DNA of 64,000 bases from Bacteroides ovatus. Its GTDB lineage: Bacteria > Bacteroidota > Bacteroidia > Bacteroidales > Bacteroidaceae. Positions within the stretch are counted from its first letter, which is position 1; every line of letters begins with the position of its first letter. Under the pieces are notes generated by a model that was not told the DNA's origin, did not search any database, and worked only from the letters and a program-made list of their open reading frames with translations. The translations under genes were made by a program, and so were the position numbers. This document shows, one piece after another, positions 10,886-18,754 of the stretch. The DNA is taken from positions 5,146,001-5,210,000 of the forward strand of contig NZ_CP012938.1 of assembly GCF_001314995.1 (NCBI RefSeq), in the 5' to 3' direction.

Positions 10886-12787
10886 ATGAGCGATATCATT
10901 CATTTGTTACCTGATTCGGTAGCTAACCAGATTGCTGCCGGTGAAGTGATACAACGTCCGGCATCTGTTATCAAGGAGCTAGTGGAGAATGCGATTGATG
11001 CAGATGCGCAAAATATACATGTGTTAGTGACTGATGCGGGTAAAACCTGTATTCAGGTGATTGATGATGGAAAAGGAATGTCCGAAACGGATGCCCGTCT
11101 CTCTTTTGAGCGGCATGCTACTTCCAAGATACGGGAAGCTGCGGACTTGTTTGCTTTGCGTACCATGGGATTTCGTGGGGAAGCATTGGCATCCATCGCA
11201 GCAGTGGCGCAGGTAGAACTGAAGACGCGTCCGGAATCGGAAGAACTGGGAACGAAACTGGTGATTGCGGGTTCTCAAGTGGAGAGCCAGGAGGCTATAT
11301 CCTGTTCTAAAGGAAGTAACTTCTCTGTAAAGAACCTGTTCTTTAATGTGCCTGCCCGTCGTAAATTTTTAAAGGCTAATTCCACTGAATTGAGCAACAT
11401 CCTTGCCGAATTTGAGCGTATCGCTTTGGTGCATCCGGAAGTTGCCTTTTCGCTTTATAGTAATGATTCGGAACTGTTCAATCTTCCGGTATCACAGTTA
11501 CGCCAGCGTATTCTTGCTATTTTCGGTAAGAAGCTCAACCAGCAATTACTGAATATAGACGTGAACACTACCATGGTGAAAATCTCCGGATACGTAGCCA
11601 AACCGGAGACTGCCCGTAAGAAAGGAGCCCATCAGTATTTCTTTGTCAACGGACGTTATATGCGCCATCCTTATTTTCATAAGGCAGTCATGGAGGCTTA
11701 TGAGCAGTTGATTCCCGCCGGTGAACAGATTTCCTATTTTATCTATTTTGATGTAGATCCGGCTAATATTGATGTGAATATTCACCCGACAAAGACCGAG
11801 ATCAAGTTTGAGAATGAGCAGGCCATCTGGCAGATACTTTCAGCATCCGTTAAGGAATCGTTGGGTAAGTTCAGTGCTATCCCTTCCATTGATTTTGATA
11901 CGGAGGATATGCCTGATATTCCGGCATTTGAGGAAAAGATATCTTCCGAACCTCCGAAGGTACATTATAATACAGATTATAATCCGTTTAAAGTCTCTGC
12001 CGGTGGCGGTGGTGGCGGATCGTATAGTCGTTCGAAAGTAGAATGGGAGGATTTGTACGGAGGGCTGACAAAAGCCAGTAAGATGAATAATCCGCAGCCG
12101 GAACCCGAAATGGATTGGGAGGATTCTTCTATTGGAGGCGAACCGGCCTTCGTGGAAGAAAAGATAGAGACGGTGACATCCGCCGCTTCTTCTACTTTGT
12201 ATGCCAACGAACCGGTGATGGAAAAAGGAAATCAGCATTTGCAGTTTAAAGGGCGGTTTATTTTGACTTCAGTTAAATCGGGTCTGATGCTAATCGATCA
12301 ACACCGGGCACACATACGGGTGCTTTTTGATCGCTATATGGTACAGATTCAACAGAAACAGGGAGTATCTCAGGGCGTTCTCTTCCCGGAAATATTACAA
12401 TTACCGGCTTCAGAAGCTGCTGTTCTTCAAAGCATTATGGATGATTTGTCGGCAGTCGGCTTCGATTTGAGCAATCTGGGAGGCGGTAGCTATGCCATCA
12501 ATGGCATCCCTTCGGGTATTGAAGGACTGAATCCGGTCGAACTGGTGCGTAATATGCTACATACAGCGATGGAAAAAGGGAATGACGTTAAGGAAGAAAT
12601 CCAAAATATTCTGGCATTAACATTGGCGCGGGCAGCGGCTATTGTCTACGGACAGGTGTTGAGTAATGAAGAAATGGTAAGCCTTGTAGACAACCTTTTT
12701 GCCTGTCCCTCACCGAATTACACACCCGATGGGAAAACCGTTTTGACAACCATTAAGGAGGAGGACATCGAAAGATTATTCAAATAA
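10886..12787 (+). CDS. mutL: DNA mismatch repair protein MutL
   Basis: 633 residues; start at ATG 10886 ([21 protein letters not shown]). GHKL ATPase motifs: [27 protein letters not shown], then the S5-like domain with [19 protein letters not shown] and [15 protein letters not shown] Gly-rich linker (six Gly near residue 375) leads to a C-terminal dimerisation domain. The endonuclease motif usual in MutH-less bacteria, DQHA(x2)E(x4)E, reads [12 protein letters not shown], and CPHGRP reads CPSPNYT, so the metal site looks altered. Last gene of the plus-strand block. Confidence 0.95.
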   Translation: MSDIIHLLPDSVANQIAAGEVIQRPASVIKELVENAIDADAQNIHVLVTDAGKTCIQVIDDGKGMSETDARLSFERHATSKIREAADLFALRTMGFRGEALASIAAVAQVELKTRPESEELGTKLVIAGSQVESQEAISCSKGSNFSVKNLFFNVPARRKFLKANSTELSNILAEFERIALVHPEVAFSLYSNDSELFNLPVSQLRQRILAIFGKKLNQQLLNIDVNTTMVKISGYVAKPETARKKGAHQYFFVNGRYMRHPYFHKAVMEAYEQLIPAGEQISYFIYFDVDPANIDVNIHPTKTEIKFENEQAIWQILSASVKESLGKFSAIPSIDFDTEDMPDIPAFEEKISSEPPKVHYNTDYNPFKVSAGGGGGGSYSRSKVEWEDLYGGLTKASKMNNPQPEPEMDWEDSSIGGEPAFVEEKIETVTSAASSTLYANEPVMEKGNQHLQFKGRFILTSVKSGLMLIDQHRAHIRVLFDRYMVQIQQKQGVSQGVLFPEILQLPASEAAVLQSIMDDLSAVGFDLSNLGGGSYAINGIPSGIEGLNPVELVRNMLHTAMEKGNDVKEEIQNILALTLARAAAIVYGQVLSNEEMVSLVDNLFACPSPNYTPDGKTVLTTIKEEDIERLFK

Positions 12788-12832
12788 AACAAATAAATTC
12801 ATCTTTTCCTAAAACCTTTTAGTTCAGTTCGT

Positions 12833-12872
12833 GTTATTTAAATAGTTCAACAAAGAAAAAGATTTAAATAAC
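12833..12872 (+). promoter_or_regulatory. AU-rich leader hairpin before the OmpA-family gene
   Basis: GTTATTTAAAT (12833-12843) and ATTTAAATAAC (12862-12872) are a perfect 11-bp inverted repeat with an 18-base A-rich loop, ending 18 bases before the ATG at 12891. In an abundant porin mRNA this may be a 5' stabilising hairpin; it may also be an operator. No TAnnTTTG box is obvious between mutL and this element. Confidence 0.45.
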
Positions 12873-12890
12873 CACTTAACTATTAGGTAT

Positions 12891-14078
12891 ATGAAAAAGA
12901 TTCTGATGTTGCTGGCATTTGCCGGCGTTGCGTCTGTCGCTTCTGCGCAGCAGACAATGACTGTAACTGAATACGAAGTGATTCAGGTGCAAGATAAATA
13001 TCAAGTAATAACTAATCCTTTCTGGAGTAACTGGTTCTTCTCTGTAGGAGGAGGTGCCCAGGTATTGTATGGAAACAATGACCATATCGGTAAGTTCAGA
13101 GATCGTGTTGCTCCCACATTTAACGTGTCTGTTGGTAAATGGGTAACTCCGGGATTCGGATTGCGTTTGCAGTACAGCGGATTACAAGCCAAAGGATTTA
13201 CCACCAGCGAAAATGCTAATTATGTGGTTGGCGGTCCGAGAGAAGATGGTTCTTACAAACAAAGATGGGACTACATGAACTTGCATGGTGATTTGATGAT
13301 TAACCTGAATGCACTTTTCGGTGGATACAATCCGAACCGTGTATATGAAATTATCCCTTATATTGGTGCCGGTTGGGCTCATGCTTATTCTCGTCCTCAC
13401 ACTAACTCCGCTACTTTCAATGCAGGTATTATCAACCGTTTCCGTTTGTCGAATGCTGTTGACTTAAATCTGGAGTTGAGTGCAACAGGTCTGGAAGGCA
13501 AGTTTGACGGAGAACATGGAGGTAAACCCGATTATGATGGTATTTTAGGTGCTACCATCGGGGTGACTTATTATTTCCCGACTCGCGGATTCCAACGTCC
13601 GGTTCCACAGATTATCTCTGAACTTGAATTGAACCAGATGCGTAACCAGATGAATGCAATGGCAGCAGCTAATATGCAATTACAACAGCAGTTGGCAAAT
13701 GCACAACAACCGGTTGAAGTAGAAGATACTGAAGAAGTTGTTATAACAGATACTAATATTGCTCCACGTACTGTATTCTTCAAGATCGGTTCTGATAAAT
13801 TGTCTCCGCAGGAAGAAATGAACTTGTCATATCTTGCCAGCAAGATAAAAGAATCTCCGAACACTACATACACAATCAACGGATATGCAGACTCTGCAAC
13901 AGGTACTCCGGCTTTCAACCAGAAGTTGAGTTTGGAACGTGCACAAGTTGTTAAAGACCTGCTCGTTAAGAAGTATGGCATCTCTGCCGATAGATTGAAA
14001 GTTGCAGCCGGTGGTGGTGTTGACAAATTCGGTCAGCCGATTCTGAACCGTGTAGTATTGGTCGAATCAGCACAGTAA
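12891..14078 (+). CDS. OmpA-family outer-membrane protein
   Basis: 395 residues with a clear signal peptide (ILMLLAFAGVASVASAQ). About 40-240 is an outer-membrane beta-barrel (WFFSVGGGAQVLYG, GWAHAYSRPH, ILGATIGVTYYFPTRG); 250-285 is a Gln/Asn/Met-rich helical linker; 285-395 is an OmpA-like peptidoglycan-binding domain (FFKIGSDKLSPQEEMNLSYLA, INGYADSATGTPAFNQKLSLERAQ), keeping the Asp and Arg that contact diaminopimelate. Likely a major porin-like anchor between outer membrane and wall. Monocistronic, with its own terminator. Confidence 0.92.
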   Translation: MKKILMLLAFAGVASVASAQQTMTVTEYEVIQVQDKYQVITNPFWSNWFFSVGGGAQVLYGNNDHIGKFRDRVAPTFNVSVGKWVTPGFGLRLQYSGLQAKGFTTSENANYVVGGPREDGSYKQRWDYMNLHGDLMINLNALFGGYNPNRVYEIIPYIGAGWAHAYSRPHTNSATFNAGIINRFRLSNAVDLNLELSATGLEGKFDGEHGGKPDYDGILGATIGVTYYFPTRGFQRPVPQIISELELNQMRNQMNAMAAANMQLQQQLANAQQPVEVEDTEEVVITDTNIAPRTVFFKIGSDKLSPQEEMNLSYLASKIKESPNTTYTINGYADSATGTPAFNQKLSLERAQVVKDLLVKKYGISADRLKVAAGGGVDKFGQPILNRVVLVESAQ

Positions 14079-14127
14079 TCATATAATTTCAGTATTCGGC
14101 GATTCTTTGTGATCGCCTGCTGAAAGA

Positions 14128-14190
14128 GAGAAGGCGGCTGAAAGCGAATCCTGAAATAAGGTATTTTCGCTTTCAGCTGCCTTTTCTTTT
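14128..14190 (+). terminator. Rho-independent terminator after the OmpA-family gene
   Basis: AAGGCGGCTGAAAGCGAAT (14131-14149) pairs with the TTCGCTTTCAGCTGCCTT segment ending at 14183, followed by TTCTTTTCTT. Strong stem with one mismatch. Confidence 0.8.
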
Positions 14191-14293
14191 CTTATTTTAG
14201 GACCATTAATACTTGCCTGGGCTTTTGATTATGAGTTTGAGGTATATGGAAGCGCTTACACTGATTATAAATGTAGGTTGTTTTACCTTGAAG

Positions 14294-14348
14294 AAGCATA
14301 GCTTTAGGGAACGTAAAGCATAGCTTTTGCCTACCTAAAGCTACGCTT
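14294..14348. repeat. 15-bp inverted repeat (AAGCATAGCTTTAGG)
   Basis: AAGCATAGCTTTAGG at 14294-14308 and CCTAAAGCTACGCTT at 14334-14348 are inverted with one mismatch; a third partial copy AAAGCATAGCTTTTG lies between them in direct orientation. Confidence 0.7.
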
Positions 14349-14588
14349 TAGAGGGGGAATAAGAGGTACTCCACACTTCCTCTGCAAATAGCTATTTTTT
14401 CAATCCTCTTCACCTTTCTTCTGAACTCTCGATGAATAAACTGTTTGCGGGTGAAGGGAGGACTTTTCATTACCGTATTCATCACATTACATATCGAAAA
14501 ATGTCATTACAGTGCTTTCTAAAATCATTGCATTAATTGTGGCAAACACTGCAATGTTTTTTTTAATCATCCCAATGAAAAAAATAAT

Positions 14589-14672
14589 CTATTAGCATAT
14601 TTGTTTTTGCTATTAGCATCTTCCTTTTAGCTATAATGATATTCTGATTAGCTATAATGAAATTACATACAA
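14589..14672. repeat. Four 21-base tandem units
   Basis: Units start at 14589, 14610, 14631 and 14652, each with CTATTAG or CTATAAT at the same phase. The period of exactly 21 bases preserves a reading frame: on the minus strand it gives a seven-residue repeat of the form N-M-L-I-A-K-T. Upstream of the DUF2339 gene. Confidence 0.75.
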
Positions 14673-14796
14673 AGCAAAGTGAAAGGGCTTGAATCTCTGT
14701 TAATTCACTCTTGATTTGAATCATTCTTACTGGAATAATCGCTCTGTGTAGCAATATTTTATATATTTGTGATATGGAACTCAAATCTAAAATATT

Positions 14797-17142
14797 ATGG
14801 ACGATATAAATACCGTATACGCACTACTCGTTTTAATTATGTTTTTTGTTTTATTGAGTAGGCTGGATAATCGTTTTGGGAAGATAGAAAGAGAACTGAA
14901 CGAGATAAAAAAACGGATGGATGATTATCTCAAAGTTCAGCAAAGAGGGGTTACTGAAAAGGTAAAGCCTGAAGGAGAAGCATTGAAAAAGGAAAACGAA
15001 GATATCTCTGCATCACCTCAAATAATAGAAAAAACTTCGACACTAGAGACTAAACAGCAAAAAGAAACTGTACCGGAAAAACAGAAGCCGGTTGTTGAAA
15101 CAGTTATCCGTGAGGCACTGGAAGGAACACGTGAAAAGACGGTTGAAACAGAATTGGAAGATGTTTGTGTTGAGGCTGTTCCAAGACAAAAGAAACAAGT
15201 GAACTATGAGAAGTTCATCGGTGAGAATCTCTTCGGAAAGATCGGTATCCTTATATTCGTCATCGGTGTAGGTTTCTTTGTGAAGTATGCTATTGATAAG
15301 AATTGGATCAATGAGACTTTCCGTACCGTACTTGGTTTCCTGACGGGAGCTGTATTGCTGGCCGTTGCCGAACGGTTGCAAAAGAAATATCGTACATTTA
15401 GCTCGTTACTTGCGGGTGGCGCTTTTGCTGTATTCTATCTTACGGTTGCCATTGCATTCCATTATTATCATATCTTCTCGCAGACTATGGCGTTTATCAT
15501 TCTGATAGGCGTCACTGTATTTATGTCTGTTCTGTCTGTGGTGTACAATCGGCGTGAACTGGCCATCATTTCACTTGTCGGAGGATTTCTTGCACCTTTC
15601 ATCGTAAGCAGTGGAGAGGGAAGTTATCTGGTACTGTTCACTTATGTAAGTATCCTGAATCTCGGTATGTTCGGACTTTCCATTTATAAGAAGTGGGGTG
15701 AGCTTCCGATGATCTCATTTGTCTTTACCTGGCTGATAATGGGAATCTTTCTTTTATTTAGCTATACCTCCAGTTCTACAGTTATTTCGGGGCACTTGTT
15801 TTTGTTTACCACTCTGTTTTATTTTATCTTTCTACTTCCGGTGTTCTCTATTCTTCGTGGGGAAGATATGCGAACAATGAGTCGGGGGCTGGTATTCGTC
15901 ATTATAACGAATAACTTTATTTATCTGCTTTCGGGAGCTTTGTTCTTGCGGAATATGGGATGGTCTTTCAAAGCAAGCGGTTTGTTGAGCCTGTTCATTG
16001 CTCTTGTTAATTTAGGACTGGTGCTTTGGTTATGGAAGAGCCGGAAAGACTATAAATTCCTGGTGTATACCACTCTGGGGCTTGTGTTGACATTTGTCTC
16101 TATTACCGTTCCGATTCAGTTGGATGGAAACTATATAACATTAGTTTGGGCGTCAGAAATGGTGTTATTATTATGGCTTTATATCAAGTCGAGAATCCGG
16201 GTATATGAATATGCGGCAAAGATACTGGTGGGACTCACCTTTATTTCTTACCTGATGGATATATATAATGTAGTAATGCATGAGCATCATGCTGTCAGCA
16301 CTATTTTCCTGAACAGTTCATTTGCCACCTCTTTGTTTGTAGGGCTGGCTATGGGAGCATTTGCTCTGTTGATGGGGTATTATAGACCATTCTTCTCTAC
16401 AGCCCGTCAACTGAAATATGGTTTCTGGAATCCTTTCATGCTTTTTGTCTCTGTAGCCATACTTTATTATACATTTATGATGGAGTTTCACCTGCATTTT
16501 GAGGGAGCTACGAGGAGCGGAGCAATGTTCTTGTTTACTGCCATTGCCATTTCGAGTGTTTGTTATGCTTTTAGAAAACGATTCCCGATCACCCAATATC
16601 TGACTTTCTATATGTTAGCTATTGGGATAAATACGCTTGTATACATCATAAATATATGGGGGGATCAATGGGAGAACATGGCTTTTGTGCCTGTTGTACT
16701 ACGATGGTTCACGGCAGCATTTGTAATAGCGAATATATGCTATGTGGCACGCCAATACTATCTATTAATCGGCATCAAGAGTCGTTTCACTATTTATCTC
16801 AATATTCTGGTCACTCTTCTTTGGGTGACAATGGTACGCTCTTTCCTCTGGCAGGTAGGAGTGGATGATTTCAGTGCCGGACTTTCGCTTTCATTAAGTA
16901 TTGCCGGATTTGTTCAGATGGGACTAGGGATGCGTTTGCATCAGAAAGTCATGCGCATGATAAGCCTTTCGACTTTTGGAATCGTTCTGCTTAAACTTGT
17001 ATTTGATGATTTGTGGGCAATGCCTACTATCGGTAAGATCATTGTATTCATCATTCTCGGACTGATATTACTGATACTTTCATTCCTTTATCAGAAATTA
17101 AAGGATGTATTATTCAAGAATGATGAAGATGAAGTTAGCTAA
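14797..17142 (+). CDS. DUF2339 multi-pass membrane protein
   Basis: 781 residues. N-terminal helix (TVYALLVLIMFFVLLSRL), then a charged coiled-coil-like region rich in Glu/Lys (about 30-140), then the DUF2339 signature (KFIGENLFGKIGILIFVIGVGFFVKYAIDKNW) and some 20 further transmembrane helices to the C-terminus. Function is unknown for the family; it is an integral inner-membrane protein. Stands alone: preceded by a repeat-containing intergenic region and followed by a bidirectional terminator shared with trpS. Confidence 0.88.
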   Translation: MDDINTVYALLVLIMFFVLLSRLDNRFGKIERELNEIKKRMDDYLKVQQRGVTEKVKPEGEALKKENEDISASPQIIEKTSTLETKQQKETVPEKQKPVVETVIREALEGTREKTVETELEDVCVEAVPRQKKQVNYEKFIGENLFGKIGILIFVIGVGFFVKYAIDKNWINETFRTVLGFLTGAVLLAVAERLQKKYRTFSSLLAGGAFAVFYLTVAIAFHYYHIFSQTMAFIILIGVTVFMSVLSVVYNRRELAIISLVGGFLAPFIVSSGEGSYLVLFTYVSILNLGMFGLSIYKKWGELPMISFVFTWLIMGIFLLFSYTSSSTVISGHLFLFTTLFYFIFLLPVFSILRGEDMRTMSRGLVFVIITNNFIYLLSGALFLRNMGWSFKASGLLSLFIALVNLGLVLWLWKSRKDYKFLVYTTLGLVLTFVSITVPIQLDGNYITLVWASEMVLLLWLYIKSRIRVYEYAAKILVGLTFISYLMDIYNVVMHEHHAVSTIFLNSSFATSLFVGLAMGAFALLMGYYRPFFSTARQLKYGFWNPFMLFVSVAILYYTFMMEFHLHFEGATRSGAMFLFTAIAISSVCYAFRKRFPITQYLTFYMLAIGINTLVYIINIWGDQWENMAFVPVVLRWFTAAFVIANICYVARQYYLLIGIKSRFTIYLNILVTLLWVTMVRSFLWQVGVDDFSAGLSLSLSIAGFVQMGLGMRLHQKVMRMISLSTFGIVLLKLVFDDLWAMPTIGKIIVFIILGLILLILSFLYQKLKDVLFKNDEDEVS

Positions 17143-17159
17143 ATCTTAAATTATATATT

Positions 17160-17206
17160 ATAATAAAGGCTGCCATTCTTTCTTAGAGTAGGCAGCCTTT
17201 ACTTTA
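17160..17206. terminator. Bidirectional terminator between DUF2339 gene and trpS
   Basis: AAAGGCTGCC (17165-17174) pairs exactly with GGCAGCCTTT (17191-17200). A-rich sequence before and T-rich after make it usable by both converging genes. Confidence 0.8.
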
Positions 17207-17232
17207 TATGATACGTTTTTATGCAAACTTCC

Positions 17233-18327
17233 TTATTCCTGTGAGAAACGTTTTACCTGTTCCTCGATTAACTCCTTGTCATCGAAATAATTAATCTTCA
17301 TTGCTTTTTTCACATCTGCCAAAGTCTCGGCAGCAGCAGCTCTGGCTACTTCGCATCCTTGCTGAAGCATGTCATAGATAGCTGGAATATCTTTGCTGAA
17401 CTCTTTACGACGATTACGAATCGGTTCGAGTATTTCTTGCATAATAGAATTCAGGAAACGTTTCACTTTTACGTCGCCCAGTCCGCCGCGTTGATAATGT
17501 GCTTTCAATTCTGCCAGATTCGGATAATCCGGTAAGTAGCGTTCGAAATGTTCGGGGAGGCAGAAGGCGTCAAGGTAAGTGAATACGGTGTTACCTTCAA
17601 TCTTTCCCGGGTCTTGTACACGGAGATGTCCCGGATCGGTATACATACTCATGATCTTCTTCTGGATTTCTTCCGGTTCTTCCGAAAGGTAGATACAGTT
17701 TCCGAGTGATTTACTCATTTTAGCTTTACCGTCAGTTCCCGGAAGACGCAGGCAGGCTGCATTGTCCGGCAACAGGATTTCCGGTTCTACCAATGTCTCA
17801 CCATATATATAGTTGAAACGGCGAACGATTTCACGAGCCTGTTCAAGCATTGGTTCCTGGTCTTCACCCACAGGGACAGTTGTTGCACGGAATGCTGTGA
17901 TGTCCGCTGCCTGGCTGATAGGATAAGTGAAAAAACCTACAGGAATACTTGCTTCAAAGTTGCGCATCTGGATTTCCGATTTCACAGTCGGGTTACGTTG
18001 CAGGCGAGATACGCTTACAAGGTCCATATAATAGAAACTAAGCTCGCATAATTCCGGAATTTGCGACTGTATGAAGATGGTAGCTTTAGACGGATCTATG
18101 CCACAAGCCAGATAGTCAAGGGCTACTTCAATTACATTCTGACGCACCTTCTCCGGATTGTCTATATTGTCTGTCAATGCCTGCGAATCGGCAATGAAGA
18201 TAAACATCTTGCTATAATCACCTGCATTTTGCAGGTCAACTCTGCGTTTCAACGAGCCTACATAGTGACCGATATGAAGTCTTCCGGTAGGACGGTCGCC
18301 CGTCAATATGATTTTTTCTTTTCCCAT
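17233..18327 (-). CDS. trpS: Tryptophanyl-tRNA synthetase
   Basis: Class I synthetase charging tRNA-Trp, 364 residues. HIGH motif at residues 18-21 ([13 protein letters not shown]) and KMSKS at 203-207 (AKMSKSLGN). Other family segments are GDRPTG at the start and [16 protein letters not shown]. The canonical HIGH form is notable because many bacterial TrpRS have TIGN. Transcribed away from the carB leader; a possible promoter box (TATCTTTG on the minus strand, 18356-18363) lies about 30 bases upstream. Confidence 0.95.
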   Translation of the reverse strand: MGKEKIILTGDRPTGRLHIGHYVGSLKRRVDLQNAGDYSKMFIFIADSQALTDNIDNPEKVRQNVIEVALDYLACGIDPSKATIFIQSQIPELCELSFYYMDLVSVSRLQRNPTVKSEIQMRNFEASIPVGFFTYPISQAADITAFRATTVPVGEDQEPMLEQAREIVRRFNYIYGETLVEPEILLPDNAACLRLPGTDGKAKMSKSLGNCIYLSEEPEEIQKKIMSMYTDPGHLRVQDPGKIEGNTVFTYLDAFCLPEHFERYLPDYPNLAELKAHYQRGGLGDVKVKRFLNSIMQEILEPIRNRRKEFSKDIPAIYDMLQQGCEVARAAAAETLADVKKAMKINYFDDKELIEEQVKRFSQE

Positions 18328-18355
18328 ATTTTATTACCTTATTATATAATGGCGA

Positions 18356-18390
18356 CAAAGATAAGGATAAAAACTGAAAGATACATCAAA
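18356..18390 (-). promoter_or_regulatory. Candidate trpS promoter
   Basis: Minus-strand TATCTTTG (18363 to 18356) fits TAnnTTTG; minus-strand TTTG at 18390-18387 is 23 bases upstream, longer than the usual 19. Confidence 0.45.
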
Positions 18391-18510
18391 ATGTAGTTAC
18401 TTCATGATTTGTGCTTACTATGATAAAAAAGTATTCATTAAAAAGCTAACGGAAAAAACAACCGTTTCATTGACGCGGTAAACTATTTCAGTAAAAAATG
18501 AACGTTTCTT

Positions 18511-18541
18511 TTTGTCATTTGCAAAATATGTCGTTACTTTG
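18511..18541 (+). promoter_or_regulatory. Candidate promoter of the carB leader transcript
   Basis: TTTG at 18511-18514, 20 bases, then TACTTTG at 18535-18541, one base short of the TAnnTTTG consensus. It sits 20 bases before the leader ORF ATG at 18562, so transcription would begin just ahead of that ORF. Confidence 0.55.
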
Positions 18542-18561
18542 CACAAATTTTGATATTAACA

Positions 18562-18681
18562 ATGAATCAACAGGAAATCAGAAGTAAGTATTATCTACAT
18601 TCGGATGTTTTGCACCCGGAAACGGCAGACTTCTTCTCTTTTCTCCAAAAACGATATTTTAGTTCTTTGGTAATGCGTTAA
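18562..18681 (+). CDS. Candidate 39-residue leader peptide upstream of carB
   Basis: ATG at 18562 opens 39 codons ending in TAA at 18679-18681 (starts MNQQEIRSKYYLHSDVL, ends KRYFSSLVMR). The stop codon falls inside the left arm of a terminator hairpin (18672-18704). Codons 24-29 form a pyrimidine tract (TTCTTCTCTTTTCTCC), with a second U-rich stretch at TATTTTAGTTC. This matches the logic of transcription attenuation, as in the 44-residue pyrL leader of enteric pyrBI: a ribosome close behind a paused polymerase would cover the left arm and allow read-through into carB. There are also three Arg codons. Too short for gene finders; the function is inference. Confidence 0.55.
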   Translation: MNQQEIRSKYYLHSDVLHPETADFFSFLQKRYFSSLVMR

Positions 18682-18710
18682 TCCTTTTTTGAGGGTAACG
18701 CATTTTTTTT
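18672..18710 (+). terminator. Terminator/attenuator hairpin between leader ORF and carB
   Basis: AATGCGTTAATCC (18672-18684) pairs with GGGTAACGCATT (18693-18704) across an 8-base T-rich loop; eight T residues end at 18710. It lies 45 bases before the carB ATG and no gene other than the leader ORF precedes it on this strand, so its position fits an attenuator. Confidence 0.75.
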
Positions 18711-18754
18711 ATGGACGAACTTAGAAATAACAACTTATTATAACAACAAAAGAA

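Larger units (their letters stand above)
14191..14796. other. Gene-free region with repeats, 14.2-14.8 kb
   Basis: No convincing gene. It holds an inverted repeat at 14294-14308/14334-14348, four 21-base tandem units at 14589-14672, and a -7-like box TATATTTG at 14762-14769 that probably serves the DUF2339 gene starting at 14797. A 73-codon minus-strand frame crosses the tandem repeat (see findings) but has no other gene-like feature. Confidence 0.6.

Noticed and set aside
18672..18710. Terminator of trpS
   Set aside because: trpS is on the other strand and points away; the T run is on the plus strand.
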